Shown: positions 18,246 through 27,759 of the stretch, piece by piece
Layout: each line of letters begins with the position of its first letter
How positions within the stretch are numbered: position 1 is the stretch's first letter
Origin: Paracoccus salsus
GTDB lineage: Bacteria > Pseudomonadota > Alphaproteobacteria > Rhodobacterales > Rhodobacteraceae
Length of the DNA: 64,000 nucleotides
Assembly: GCF_021556615.1 (NCBI RefSeq)
Contig: NZ_JAKGGD010000004.1
Span: 186,001-250,000, forward strand
Direction: 5' to 3'
The notes under the pieces: generated by a model
Told to the model about the DNA's origin: nothing
The model's input: only the letters and a program-made list of their open reading frames with translations
The model's database searches: none
Program-made: the position numbers and the translations under genes

Positions 18246-19429
18246 TCCCGTCCCTCCGGCAAGGTCTTGGCCAGATAGCGCATCATGTTGCCGCCCATGA
18301 TCTTGGCGATCTGCGCGTCGTCCAGCCCTGCATCCATCAAGGCCTGCGTCAGCGCCGCCAGATGCGCCGCGTCGAACGGCGCATCCACCGATCCGTCATA
18401 ATCCGACCCCAGCGACACGTGATCCTCTCCCGCCAGCGCGACCGCCGCGCGGATCGAACCGGCGATGTCGGACGGCGTGGCACCGCAGACCACGTCCGAC
18501 CAGTAACCGATGCCGATCAGGCCGCCCTTTGCCGCGATCTGCGCCATCAGCACGTCGTCCAGATTGCGTTGGCTGTCGCAATGGCCGTGGATCCCGGTAT
18601 GCGACAGGATTGGCCGCGCGCCCTCGATCGCCAGCACGTCGCGCACCATTTGCGGCGAGGCATGGGCCAGATCGATCACCATGCCCCGCGCGATCATCCC
18701 CTGCACCACCTGTCGGCCGAAATCGGACAGTCCGGCCCCGGATCCGCCCTCGCCATGCAGGCTGCCGCCCAGTTCGTTGTCGAAGAAATGCGTCAGCCCC
18801 ATCAACCGGAAACCGGCATCGTAAAGAACGTCCAGATTGGCCAGATCGCCTTCCAGCGGGTGGCCGCCCTCGCTGCCCAGGATGGCGCCCAGCACCTGCT
18901 GACCCGATGCGCGGTCGGCCAGCAGCGCGGCCAGATCCGCGCGCGTGCGGATCAGCCGCAGTCGGTCGGGCGCGCGCGCAGCCATGTCGCGCAGCGCCTC
19001 GCCCTGCACCAGCGCGCGCTCCTTCAGCGAAAACCACGACCGCACCGGCCGCAGTTGCCCGACGAACAGCGGGGTGATGTTGTCGGCAGCCTCGGCGCTG
19101 TTGCCGTCATAATTCTGGCCGCGCGGGCTTTTGGTGACGGTGGTGAAGACCTGCACCGCGACATTGCCTTCCAGCAGGCGCGGGACATCCGTATGGCCCC
19201 GGTCAGCACGCTTGAGCAGGTCACGATCCCACAGCAAGGGATCGGCATGCAGATCGCCGATCACCAGGTTGCTGTGCAATGCCTCTGCCTCGGCGCTGAC
19301 CGGCCAGCCTTCATCGGGCATTCGCAGCGGGTTCAGGCTGCGCTCGACATAGCCCGGCGCAAGCACGAGGAACGCCGTCGTTGCGACGACGATAAGGACC
19401 ACAGCCGACACAAGGAACCGTCTCAGCAT
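18242..19429 (-). CDS. Membrane-anchored M19 dipeptidase
   Basis: A 395-residue M19 zinc dipeptidase with an N-terminal hydrophobic segment (FLVSAVVLIVVATTAFLVL) that is either an uncleaved anchor or a signal, so it acts in the periplasm. Metal-site motifs are IGDLHADPLLWD, LGSEGGHPLEGD, LSHTGIHG and LGSDYDGSVD. I chose ATG 19429 because GGAG lies six bases upstream; an ATG two codons earlier at 19435 abuts that sequence. It differs from the cytoplasmic M19 protein at 1738-2787 in its anchor and loops. It overlaps and is probably co-translated with the RbsD-like gene. Confidence 0.9.
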   Translation of the reverse strand: MLRRFLVSAVVLIVVATTAFLVLAPGYVERSLNPLRMPDEGWPVSAEAEALHSNLVIGDLHADPLLWDRDLLKRADRGHTDVPRLLEGNVAVQVFTTVTKSPRGQNYDGNSAEAADNITPLFVGQLRPVRSWFSLKERALVQGEALRDMAARAPDRLRLIRTRADLAALLADRASGQQVLGAILGSEGGHPLEGDLANLDVLYDAGFRLMGLTHFFDNELGGSLHGEGGSGAGLSDFGRQVVQGMIARGMVIDLAHASPQMVRDVLAIEGARPILSHTGIHGHCDSQRNLDDVLMAQIAAKGGLIGIGYWSDVVCGATPSDIAGSIRAAVALAGEDHVSLGSDYDGSVDAPFDAAHLAALTQALMDAGLDDAQIAKIMGGNMMRYLAKTLPEGRE

Positions 19430-19642
19430 CCGCATCTCCGTTGTTCTCGGGCATGGACCCGCCACGCGACAGCCTGATGACAAACATGCCATCTTTCCTG
19501 CGGAAAGATCCATGCCCCGGACCGCCGGACATCGCCAGGGCGTTCGTCAGCCCGGCGCGATGACCGGCCCGGTCCATCATGGAATGGCCCGGCGGCATGC
19601 CCGTGCGCAACGACCTCGTGATGCTCTGCCGGCCCGGTCCGG

Positions 19643-21460
19643 TCATGGCTCCAGCGCTTCCAGCTCGTCGATGAAGCCTTCGATCATCGACAGTCCCTTG
19701 TCCCAGAAGGCAGGGTCCGACGCATCGAGGCCGAAGGGCGCCAGCAGATCCTTGTGGTGCTTCGCGCCGCCCGCCGCCAGCATCTCGAAATATTTCGACT
19801 GGAAGTCCGGCAGCCCGTCCTCGTAGGCCGCATAGAGCGCGTTCACCAGCCCGTCGCCGAAAGCATAGGCATAGACGTAGAATGGCGAGTGTACGAAATG
19901 CGGAACATAGGTCCAGAACGTCTCGTAGCCGGGCATGAATTCGAACACCGGTCCAAGGCTTTCGGCCTGCACGCTCATCCACAACGCGTTGATGTCGTCG
20001 GGGGTCAGTTCGCCCTCGGCGCGTGCCGCATGCAGCTTGCATTCGAAATCGTAGAAGGCGATCTGACGGACGACCGTGTTGATCATGTCCTCGACCTTGC
20101 CGGCGAGCAGGGCCTTTTTCTGCGCGGGATCGCCGGTCTTTGCCAGCAGAGCGCGGAAGGTCAGCATCTCTCCGAAGACCGAAGCGGTCTCGGCCAGGGT
20201 CAGCGGCGTGGCCGCCAGCAATTCGCCCTGGTCGGCGGCCAGCCGCTGATGGACGCCGTGGCCCAGCTCGTGCGCCAGCGTCATCACGTCACGCGGCTTG
20301 CCCAGGTAGTTCAGCAGGACATAGGGATGCACGGTGGTGACGGTGGGGTGGGCGAAGGCGCCGGGCGCCTTGCCGGGCGTCACGGCCGCGTCGATCCAGC
20401 CGCGATCGAAGAACGGCTCGGCAAGCTCGGCCAGCCTGGGAGAAAATCCGGCATAGGCATCCAGCACCGTGGCGCGGGCTTCGCCCCAGCCGATGGTTCT
20501 GGGCGCATCGGTTGGCAGCGGCGCATTGCGGTCCCAGACCTGCAATTTGTCCAGACCCAGCCAGCGCGCCTTCAGCGCGTAATAGCGATGCGACAGGCGC
20601 GGATAGGCGGCCGTGACGGCGTTTCGCAGCGCCTCGACCACCTCGGGCTCGACATGGTTGGACAGGTGGCGGCCGTATTGCGGCGTGGGCATCTTGCGCC
20701 ACTTGTCCTCGATCGCCTTTTCCTTGGCCAGCGTGTTGTGGATGCGCGCAAACAGCTTGACGTTCTGGCCGAAGACGCGTGCCAGCGCATGGGCGGCCGT
20801 CTCGCGCCGGGTCCGGTCGTGATCGGTCAGCAGGTTCAGTGTTTCCTCCAGCCCCATCGCCTGACCATCGACATCGAAGCTCAGCGCGGCGCTGGTCTCG
20901 TCGAAGAGGCGGTTCCAGGCCGCGGCCCCGACGACCGAATTGTCGTGCAGGAACTGTTCCAGCTCGTCCGAGAGCTGATGCGGCCGCATCGCGCGCATCC
21001 GGTCGAAGACCGGCTTGTAGCGCGCCGGTCCGCCATCCGCGCCGAAGACAGACTCGTAGCTGGCGTCGGGGATGCGGTTGAATTCGAGGCTGAAGAACAC
21101 CAGCGGCGTGGTGATGTCGGTGATCCGCCCCTGCAGGTCGCCCAGCATCTTGGCGCGGGCCGGATCGACGGTGTTCTGGTAATAGCGCAAGCCCGCATAG
21201 GACATGATCCGCCCGGCGATGATGTCGATCTGCTGATAGGTTTCGATGCAGGCCAGCATCCCGGCCGGGTCCAGATCGGCCAGTTTGCCCTGGTAGCGTG
21301 CGGCGAAGTCCTTCACCATGACGTCCAGCCGTTCGATGTCCGAGACCAGTTCGGGCGCATCGGGCGACGCATAGAGATCGCTCAGATCCCATTCCGGAAG
21401 ATCGCCAAAGGGGCTGCTCTTGACCCGCTCGGCGGCGTCGAAGGTCGGGTGTCCTGCCAT
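19643..21460 (-). CDS. pepF: Oligoendopeptidase F, peptidase family M3
   Basis: A 605-residue zinc oligopeptidase with the catalytic HELGHGVHQ motif (HExGH) and the downstream Glu helix LAETASVFGEM that supplies the third ligand. The N-terminal half has the helical PepF lid (starting near WDLSDLYASPDAPEL). Such enzymes cleave peptides of about 7-17 residues in the cytoplasm. No signal peptide is present. The start at 21460 gives MAGHPTFDAAE; the frame is open upstream but without a ribosome-binding site. Confidence 0.95.
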   Translation of the reverse strand: MAGHPTFDAAERVKSSPFGDLPEWDLSDLYASPDAPELVSDIERLDVMVKDFAARYQGKLADLDPAGMLACIETYQQIDIIAGRIMSYAGLRYYQNTVDPARAKMLGDLQGRITDITTPLVFFSLEFNRIPDASYESVFGADGGPARYKPVFDRMRAMRPHQLSDELEQFLHDNSVVGAAAWNRLFDETSAALSFDVDGQAMGLEETLNLLTDHDRTRRETAAHALARVFGQNVKLFARIHNTLAKEKAIEDKWRKMPTPQYGRHLSNHVEPEVVEALRNAVTAAYPRLSHRYYALKARWLGLDKLQVWDRNAPLPTDAPRTIGWGEARATVLDAYAGFSPRLAELAEPFFDRGWIDAAVTPGKAPGAFAHPTVTTVHPYVLLNYLGKPRDVMTLAHELGHGVHQRLAADQGELLAATPLTLAETASVFGEMLTFRALLAKTGDPAQKKALLAGKVEDMINTVVRQIAFYDFECKLHAARAEGELTPDDINALWMSVQAESLGPVFEFMPGYETFWTYVPHFVHSPFYVYAYAFGDGLVNALYAAYEDGLPDFQSKYFEMLAAGGAKHHKDLLAPFGLDASDPAFWDKGLSMIEGFIDELEALEP

Positions 21461-21571
21461 GTTCGTGGTCCTTTGCTGATTTGGACTAGATGTGGACCGC
21501 TGCCGACCGGTTCGCAACCCTCGGGCGGTGGATCGTGCCTGTGCCGTATCGAAGGCCGTCGCGGACGACGA

Positions 21572-22381
21572 TCAGAGTGCGGCGAAGGCAGGGGCATGTC
21601 CGATGGCGGCGCCACGCGGAAGCTGGCCAAGGACAAGCAGATGCGGGCCGGCATAGGGTGAGGCCAGCTCTGCCGGTTCGAAACCGAACCGTGCGTAATA
21701 GCCGGGATCGCCAAGCACCACGACAGGGGTGCCCTCGGCCCGTGCGATCGCCTCGCGGACCAGTGCCGTGCCGATGCCAAGCCCCCGTGCCCCGGCGGCG
21801 ACCGCAAGCGGGGCCAGTGCCAGGGCGGGACGCTCGCCCGTCAGCGGTGACAGCGCCACCTGGCCCAGGATGGTCCCCGCCGCCTCGGCCACCAGCGACA
21901 GCGTCAGGTCGCCCTGATCGCGCAAGCCACGGACAAGGCGCGCCTCGTCCTTGCCGTCGAAGGTCTCGCGCAGCAGGCGATCGATGGCGTCGCGGTCGCC
22001 GCGCTGCTCGGCCCGGATCGCCGGCATGACCTCGCGTTGTTCCAGGTCGCGCCCCAGATCGCCGCCATCACGCCCCCAGGCGCTGTCGGCCGTGCGGTGC
22101 TGGTGGGCGGCGAAGGCCTCGGCGTCGCGAAACAGTTCGGCCAGATGCCAGATCAGCGGATCCTCGTCCTGCCACAGGTCAAAGCGCAGATTGCCCGGCT
22201 CGGCGCGGCTCAGCTCGACGTGATCGGGCAGCAGCGAAAGCGCCGCCATCATCTGCCGGGCGTCGGCGCAGATCAGCCGGCCAGACAGCGCGACCATCGG
22301 GCGGGCCAGTTCGATCGGCGTGCCGGACGGATCACGGCTGTCGGGAAGACGGGGATGGTGGTGTCCGCAGGCGCAGCTCAT
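21572..22381 (-). CDS. ABM-domain/GNAT acetyltransferase fusion protein
   Basis: A 269-residue two-domain protein. Residues about 20-105 resemble an antibiotic biosynthesis monooxygenase fold (ELARPMVALSGRLICADARQ, then a DPLIWHLAELFRDAEAFAAH helix like that in small ABM proteins). Residues about 118-269 are a YhbS-like GNAT domain with the acetyl-CoA loop GARGLGIGTALV and the segment GDPGYYARFGF. The N-terminus MSCACGHHHPR is rich in Cys and His and could bind a metal. The joining of the two domains is unusual. It has a good ribosome-binding site (GAAGGA). Confidence 0.8.
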   Translation of the reverse strand: MSCACGHHHPRLPDSRDPSGTPIELARPMVALSGRLICADARQMMAALSLLPDHVELSRAEPGNLRFDLWQDEDPLIWHLAELFRDAEAFAAHQHRTADSAWGRDGGDLGRDLEQREVMPAIRAEQRGDRDAIDRLLRETFDGKDEARLVRGLRDQGDLTLSLVAEAAGTILGQVALSPLTGERPALALAPLAVAAGARGLGIGTALVREAIARAEGTPVVVLGDPGYYARFGFEPAELASPYAGPHLLVLGQLPRGAAIGHAPAFAAL

Positions 22382-22391
22382 CTGGTGTCCT

Positions 22392-22499
22392 TCACTCGGG
22401 CGATCCGCGCAATTGCGGCGGCAGTGTCACGGGCTTTGTCGCCCGGGATGAGGCGAAGCCAGAGGTCGCGGTCTGGGCGGCGATGCCGATGCGGATCAT
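22392..22499 (-). CDS. Possible 35-residue leader peptide or small protein
   Basis: A 35-codon frame, beginning MIRIGIAAQTATSGF and ending RGSPE, sits just upstream of the ABM-GNAT gene with 10 bases between them. It is preceded by AAGGAGAGG at good spacing, a stronger ribosome-binding site than most genes here have. It may be a short leader whose translation couples to the downstream gene, or a real small protein. It has no signal peptide, membrane helix or run of regulatory codons. Evidence is limited to the start signals and position. Confidence 0.4.
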   Translation of the reverse strand: MIRIGIAAQTATSGFASSRATKPVTLPPQLRGSPE

Positions 22500-22556
22500 C
22501 TGCGCCTCTCCTTGTCAGGTCTCTTCTATCAGGCGGTCCCGGGCCACACGTCAAGG

Positions 22557-24080
22557 TCAGACCCGTTCGCCCTCCGACATGCGTCGCAGGAAATCGGCCG
22601 CTTCGGCGCGGATCGTCCTTCGCTTGTCCTCGTCCATCCGGTCCCAGTTGCCATAGATCCGGCTGATCCTCGGATTGGCCTCGAGCCTGTCGCGGTGGCG
22701 GATCATGAAATCCCAGTAGAGCAGGTTGAACGGGCAGGCCTTCTCGCCGGTCCTGGCGCTGACCGAATAGTCGCAGCCGCGGCAGTAATCGGACATCTTG
22801 TTGATATAGTTGCCCGAGCTGACATAGGGCTTGCTGCCGACGATCCCGCCATCGGCGAACTGGCTCATCCCGATCGTGTTCGGCGCCTCGACCCATTCAT
22901 AGGCATCGATATAGACCGACAGGTACCACTCGTGGACCTCTGCGGGGTCAATTCCGGCCAGCAGCGCGAAATTGCCGGTGACCATCAGCCGCTGGATATG
23001 GTGGGCATAGGCAAGGCGCCGCGTCTGGCCTATGGCGGCCGCCATGCAGGCCATCTTCGTCGCTCCGCCCCAATAGAGCCACGGCAGCTTGCGTTGATGG
23101 TTCAGCGCGTTGCGGCTGGTGTAGTCGGGGCCTTCGAGGAAATAGATCCCGCGCATGTATTCGCGCCAGCCAATGATCTGGCGGATGAAACCCTCGGCGG
23201 AATTGAGACGCACCTTGCCATCGGCATAGGCGCTGGCAGCCGCCTCGCAGACCTCGCGCGGCAACAGCAGCCCGGCGTTGAGATAGGGCGACAGCACCGA
23301 GTGATGCAGCAGCGGATCGTCCTGAAGCATGGCGTCCTGATAGGGTCCGAACATGTCCAGGGAATGGCGGATGAAATGGTGCAGCGCCTTCAGCGCGCCA
23401 TCGCGGTCGGTCGCATAGCCGAAGGGGCGCAGATCGCCGAAATTGTCCCCGAACCGCGCCTCGACCAGGTCGAGGACCTCCTGCGTCACCGCGTCGGGGT
23501 CGAAACTCGGCGGTTGCTGGCGCAGCATGTCGGCCTGTGCGGGCTTGCGGTTGTCGTGGTCGTAGTTCCATTGGCCACCCGCGGGCTGGTCGCCATCCAT
23601 CAGCAGCCCGGTCTTGCGGCGCATCTCTCGATAGAACCATTCCATCCGCAGTTCCTTGCGGTCCTTCGCCCATGCCTCGAAGTCGGCATGGCTGGCCAGG
23701 AAGCGATCGTCGGGCAACTGGCGGACCTTGATCGGCAGATAGGTCAGCATGTCGATCAGCCGCCATTCGCCAGGCTCGGTCGCAATGACCTCGTCGGCCT
23801 CGAACTGGGCGGCACGGCGCAGCAATTCGCCGCCGATCTTCTGGCTGTTCCCGGCGTCGTCCAGCCGCGTGTAGGCGACACGAAAGCCCGCGTCTTGCAG
23901 CTCTGCGGCGAATTTGCGCATGGCGGCGAACAGGAAGGCGATCTTCTTGGGATGGTGACGAACATAGCCGGCCTCGTCCATGACCTCGGCCATCACCACC
24001 ACATCGCCGTCTTGGGCCGCACGCAAGCAGGCGACATCGCGCGACAGCTGGTCGCCCAGCACGAGGATCAGTCGGGTCAT
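22557..24080 (-). CDS. Iron-sulfur bacterial cryptochrome/photolyase (FeS-BCP, PhrB-like)
   Basis: A 507-residue protein of the FeS-BCP group, which includes (6-4) photolyases such as PhrB and the regulator CryB. The N-terminus MTRLILVLGDQLS matches the group, and the FAD-binding helical domain contains RLNSAEGFIRQIIGWREYMRG and NTIGMSQFADGG. The four cluster cysteines fit the pattern: one in MACMAAAIG, two in YCRGCDY and one in KACPFN. A UV-damage repair or light-sensing role is known for the family, using FAD, a ribolumazine antenna and a 4Fe-4S cluster. The ATG at 24080 is chosen by alignment to MTRLILVLGDQ. It lies downstream of guaA on the same strand. Confidence 0.93.
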   Translation of the reverse strand: MTRLILVLGDQLSRDVACLRAAQDGDVVVMAEVMDEAGYVRHHPKKIAFLFAAMRKFAAELQDAGFRVAYTRLDDAGNSQKIGGELLRRAAQFEADEVIATEPGEWRLIDMLTYLPIKVRQLPDDRFLASHADFEAWAKDRKELRMEWFYREMRRKTGLLMDGDQPAGGQWNYDHDNRKPAQADMLRQQPPSFDPDAVTQEVLDLVEARFGDNFGDLRPFGYATDRDGALKALHHFIRHSLDMFGPYQDAMLQDDPLLHHSVLSPYLNAGLLLPREVCEAAASAYADGKVRLNSAEGFIRQIIGWREYMRGIYFLEGPDYTSRNALNHQRKLPWLYWGGATKMACMAAAIGQTRRLAYAHHIQRLMVTGNFALLAGIDPAEVHEWYLSVYIDAYEWVEAPNTIGMSQFADGGIVGSKPYVSSGNYINKMSDYCRGCDYSVSARTGEKACPFNLLYWDFMIRHRDRLEANPRISRIYGNWDRMDEDKRRTIRAEAADFLRRMSEGERV

Positions 24081-24137
24081 CGCGGCTTCCTGCAACGACG
24101 GGGTGCGAAGGCGGCCTCGCGCGTGCCCCTCAGATGG

Positions 24138-25697
24138 TCATTCCCATTCGATCGTGCCCGGCGGTTTCGAGGTGATATCGTAGGTGCAGCGGTTGATGCC
24201 CTTGACCTCGTTGATGATCCGCGTCGCGGTCTCGCCAAGGAAATCGTGGCTGAAGGGATAGTAATCCGCCGTCATGCCATCGACCGAGGTGACCGCGCGC
24301 AGCGCGCAGGCATAGTCATAGGTGCGGCCGTCGCCCATCACGCCAACGGTGCGGACCGGCAGGATCGCCACGAAGGCCTGCCAGATCTCGTCATAGAGGC
24401 CGTGCCGGCGGATCTGGTCGATGAAGACCGCATCGGCCTTGCGCAGGATCTCCAGCTTGTCGCGGGTGATCTGGCCGGGGCAGCGGATCGCCAGGCCCGG
24501 ACCGGGGAAGGGGTGGCGTCCGATGAATGTCTCGGGCAGGCCCAGTTCGCGCCCCAGCGCCCGAACCTCGTCCTTGAACAGCTCGCGCAGTGGCTCGACC
24601 AGCTTCAGGCCCATCTTCTCGGGCAATCCGCCGACATTGTGATGCGACTTGATGGTGACAGACGGACCGCCGGAAAAGCTGACGCTCTCGATGACGTCGG
24701 GATAAAGTGTGCCCTGGGCCAGGAATTCGGCGCCATCGATCCTGGCGGCCTCGCGCTGGAAGACATCGATGAACAGCTTGCCGATGGTCTTGCGCTTGAC
24801 CTCGGGGTCGCTGACCCCGTCCAGCGCCGACAGGAACAGGTCGGATTCGTCGGCATGGATCAGCGGAATGTTGTAGTTGTCGCGGAACATCGTCACGACT
24901 TCCTCGGCCTCGTTCAGCCGCAGCAGGCCATGATCGACGAAGACGCAGGTCAGCTGATCGCCGATCGCCTCGTGGATCAGCACGGCGGCCACACTGCTGT
25001 CGACACCGCCCGACAGCCCGCAGATCACGCGGCGATCGCCGACCTGTTCCCGGATCTTGCGGATCGCCTCGTCCTTGTAGCTGGCCATCGTCCAGTCGCC
25101 GGTAAAGCCGGCAAGCTTGACGAAATTCTGCAGCATCCGCCGACCGCTGGGGGTGTGATGCACTTCCGGGTGGAACTGCACCGCGTAGAAATGCCGTGTC
25201 TCGTCAGCAATCATCGCCATGGGTGCGTTGGGCGATGTGCCGATCACCTCGAAGCCCGGCGCCATCCGGGTCACGCGGTCGCCATGGCTCATCCAGACTT
25301 CCTCGCGTCCGGTCCCGAACAGACCCGCGAAAATGCCGTCCTGCTTGTGGCCGGGGGCAGGGGCGATGAAGGCGCGACCATATTCGGCATGGTGGCCTGC
25401 TTCGACATGGCCGCCCAGCTGCTGCATCATCACCTGCTGGCCGTAGCAGATGCCGAAGATCGGCACGCCCATCTCGAAGACCGCCTGCGGGGCACGCGGG
25501 CTGCCTTCTTCCGTGACGCTGGCGGGGCCTCCGGACAGGATGATGGCTTGCGGCGGATCGGCACGCAGCTGCTGGTCCGTGACGGCGTTGAACGGGCGGA
25601 TTTCGCAATAGATGTTCAGTTCGCGCAGGCGGCGCGCGATCAACTGCGTCACCTGTGAGCCGAAATCGATGATCAGAAGGCGCTGGTGCTGTGTCAT
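24138..25697 (-). CDS. guaA: GMP synthase (glutamine-hydrolysing)
   Basis: A 519-residue enzyme that converts XMP to GMP. The N-terminal class I glutaminase has [15 protein letters not shown], the nucleophile elbow GICYGQQ and the His/Glu pair in QFHPEVHHT. The ATP-pyrophosphatase domain has the PP-loop [10 protein letters not shown], and the C-terminal dimerisation domain includes [12 protein letters not shown] and ends with the conserved KPPGTIEWE. Length and motif order are standard. It diverges from the CAP-domain lipoprotein gene. Confidence 0.98.
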   Translation of the reverse strand: MTQHQRLLIIDFGSQVTQLIARRLRELNIYCEIRPFNAVTDQQLRADPPQAIILSGGPASVTEEGSPRAPQAVFEMGVPIFGICYGQQVMMQQLGGHVEAGHHAEYGRAFIAPAPGHKQDGIFAGLFGTGREEVWMSHGDRVTRMAPGFEVIGTSPNAPMAMIADETRHFYAVQFHPEVHHTPSGRRMLQNFVKLAGFTGDWTMASYKDEAIRKIREQVGDRRVICGLSGGVDSSVAAVLIHEAIGDQLTCVFVDHGLLRLNEAEEVVTMFRDNYNIPLIHADESDLFLSALDGVSDPEVKRKTIGKLFIDVFQREAARIDGAEFLAQGTLYPDVIESVSFSGGPSVTIKSHHNVGGLPEKMGLKLVEPLRELFKDEVRALGRELGLPETFIGRHPFPGPGLAIRCPGQITRDKLEILRKADAVFIDQIRRHGLYDEIWQAFVAILPVRTVGVMGDGRTYDYACALRAVTSVDGMTADYYPFSHDFLGETATRIINEVKGINRCTYDITSKPPGTIEWE

Positions 25698-25827
25698 GGT
25701 TGCGCTTTAAGGTCGGTCGGGCGGGCGTGCAAGAGCCAAGCGGACAGCCGCGCGCGCCTGGAACTCGCGGCACCCTGCGCGCGTTGTATTTTGTCAATTT
25801 TCTCAAGCCGCTCAGCCAGAGGTCGCC

Positions 25828-26364
25828 ATGTCTGCCAAACCGATCGCCGCCATGCTTCTGTCCATCGCCGCGCTGGCGGCCTGCGAACCGTCCACCGTGA
25901 ATGACAGCCTGTCCGTTGGCGAGGTCGGGCCTGTGCCGCCAGCCGAAGAGTCGCTGGCGGCCATCTGCACCGGCGACGCGTCCATGCAGCAGCAGATGGC
26001 TGATGCCGTGAATGCCGCGCGCGTGGCCGAGGGCAAGGCCGTTCTGGGCGTCGATGCCAGCTTGAACCGGATCGCGCAATCGCATGCCTGCGACATGGCG
26101 GCGACGGGGCGGGCGACGGTCGCCGGCTCGAACGGCTCGAATGTGGTGGATCGGGCCCGCGCCGTCGGCTATCCGGCCTGCGGTCTGGTGCAACTGGTGT
26201 CCGTGGGCGGGGCGCCGGCCGGGATCGTTTCCTCGTGGCTGACCTCGACGCCGCAGCGGGTCGAGTTGCTGGGTCAGCATAGCGATGATCTTGGCGTCGG
26301 CGCCGCGCGGGGCGCCGATGGCCGCATGTGGTGGAGCGTGGTGCTGGGCGACGACTGCGCATGA
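25828..26364 (+). CDS. CAP-domain (SCP-like) lipoprotein
   Basis: A 178-residue protein with a lipoprotein signal peptide: a hydrophobic stretch ending in the lipobox LAAC at residues 16-19, so the mature protein should be membrane-tethered. The remainder is a bacterial CAP/SCP domain, with QQMADAVNAARVAEGK, LNRIAQSHACDMA and a C-terminal GADGRMWWSVVLG. The bacterial CAP proteins are mostly of unknown role in the envelope. Two internal Cys (HACDM and PACGL) could form a disulfide. Confidence 0.85.
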   Translation: MSAKPIAAMLLSIAALAACEPSTVNDSLSVGEVGPVPPAEESLAAICTGDASMQQQMADAVNAARVAEGKAVLGVDASLNRIAQSHACDMAATGRATVAGSNGSNVVDRARAVGYPACGLVQLVSVGGAPAGIVSSWLTSTPQRVELLGQHSDDLGVGAARGADGRMWWSVVLGDDCA

Positions 26365-26410
26365 TCGCCGCAGCCGTCACCGAACCATAGCCGCCGCGCG
26401 CGTGCCCGGA

Positions 26411-27748
26411 CTACTGCTCGGGAACCAGACCGCGTGGGGCAAAGCGCAGCACCAGCAGCAGAACCAGACCCATGGCGATGAACCGCATATGGGCCGCGCT
26501 CTCCAGCAGATGCGCCTTGAGCCCGCCATCCGGCAGCGGCGCGGTCAAGAACGCGATCAGGGCCGGTCCCCAGACTTCGGCCTTGATCCACAGGAACCAG
26601 ATCAGCACCGCGCCCAGCACCGCGCCCCAGTTGTTGCCGGACCCGCCGACGATCACCATCACCCAGATCAGGAAGGTATAGCGCAGCGGGTTGTAGCCGA
26701 CCGGTGCCATCAGCCCGTCCTGTGTGATCATCATCGCCCCGGCGATGCCGATGACCGCAGAGCCCAGCACGAAAATCTGCAGATGCCGCGCGGTCACGTC
26801 CTTGCCCATCGCCTCGGCCGCCGTCTCGTTGTCGCGGATCGCGCGCATCATCCGGCCCCAGGGCGATTTCAGCGCCAGCTCGGCCAGAAGGATGATGGCC
26901 AGCAGAACGACCAGGAACAGCAGCATGTAGCAGATCTTGACCCAGATCCCCGAGGCCTCGGCGGCGCTGAAGCCCCAGCTGTGGGCGAAGGCCACGAATT
27001 CCGGGTTGTTCTGGAGGTCGATCTCGTAGGGGACCGGGCGCGGGATCGAGGTGACGTTCTTGACGCCCCGCGCCAGCCAGTCCTCGTTCTTCAGCACGGC
27101 CACGATGATCTCGCCGATCCCCAGCGTCGCGATCGCCAGGTAATCCGACCGCAATCCCAACGCGACCTTGCCGACCGCCCAGGCGGCGGCCGCCGCGAAG
27201 GCGCCGCCCACCAGCCAGGACAGCAGGACCGGCAGACCAAGGCCGCCGATATTGCCGTGCCGGGACGGGTTGTTGCCCTCGATGGCCAAGACCGCCGGAT
27301 CGAACAGCCAGCGATAGACGACGAATCCCGTGATCAGGATCATCAGCACGACAAGCCCGCGTCCGGCGCGCAGGAGTTTCCACGCCTGCGCGGCCAGCGC
27401 CAGCGTGCCAAGGCCGACCGCCAGCGCGATCAGCAGGCGGACCCCGCCAGTGCTCCATGCCCCGGGGACGGGCTGGGTGGCGATCAGAACGGGCGCGACC
27501 CCGCCAAGGGCCAGAAAACCCACCACGCCGACGTTGAACAGGCCCGCATAGCCCCATTGCATGTTGACGCCCAGGGCCGTGATCGCCGAGATCAGGCCCA
27601 TGTTCAGGATGCCGAGCGCGGTGTTCCAGCTGCCCGAGAACATCGCGTTGCGCATCGTGCCTTCCATGACGAACAGCACGGCGAGCAACGCGAACAGGAT
27701 CGGCGCGCGCCACGGGCTTGCACGATCGGCCTGACGGTTCGTTGACAT
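26411..27748 (-). CDS. livM: Branched-chain amino-acid ABC transporter permease LivM
   Basis: A 445-residue permease of the LivHM family, the fifth gene of a minus-strand liv operon. Visible markers are LGVNMQWGYAGLFNVGVVGF near the N-terminus, the EAA-like cytoplasmic loop ALKSPWGRMMRAIRDNETAAEAMG contacting the ATPases, and GGSGNNWGAVLGAVL. It is longer than many LivM proteins because of an extended periplasmic and membrane region (about residues 100-200). The ATG at 27748 lies 12 bases after the livH stop. Confidence 0.93.
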   Translation of the reverse strand: MSTNRQADRASPWRAPILFALLAVLFVMEGTMRNAMFSGSWNTALGILNMGLISAITALGVNMQWGYAGLFNVGVVGFLALGGVAPVLIATQPVPGAWSTGGVRLLIALAVGLGTLALAAQAWKLLRAGRGLVVLMILITGFVVYRWLFDPAVLAIEGNNPSRHGNIGGLGLPVLLSWLVGGAFAAAAAWAVGKVALGLRSDYLAIATLGIGEIIVAVLKNEDWLARGVKNVTSIPRPVPYEIDLQNNPEFVAFAHSWGFSAAEASGIWVKICYMLLFLVVLLAIILLAELALKSPWGRMMRAIRDNETAAEAMGKDVTARHLQIFVLGSAVIGIAGAMMITQDGLMAPVGYNPLRYTFLIWVMVIVGGSGNNWGAVLGAVLIWFLWIKAEVWGPALIAFLTAPLPDGGLKAHLLESAAHMRFIAMGLVLLLVLRFAPRGLVPEQ

Positions 27749-27759
27749 GACAGACCCCC

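Noticed and set aside
22512..25658. A 1048-codon open frame on the plus strand opposite the photolyase and guaA
   Set aside because: It is fully antisense to two genes with strong motifs and has no domain character.
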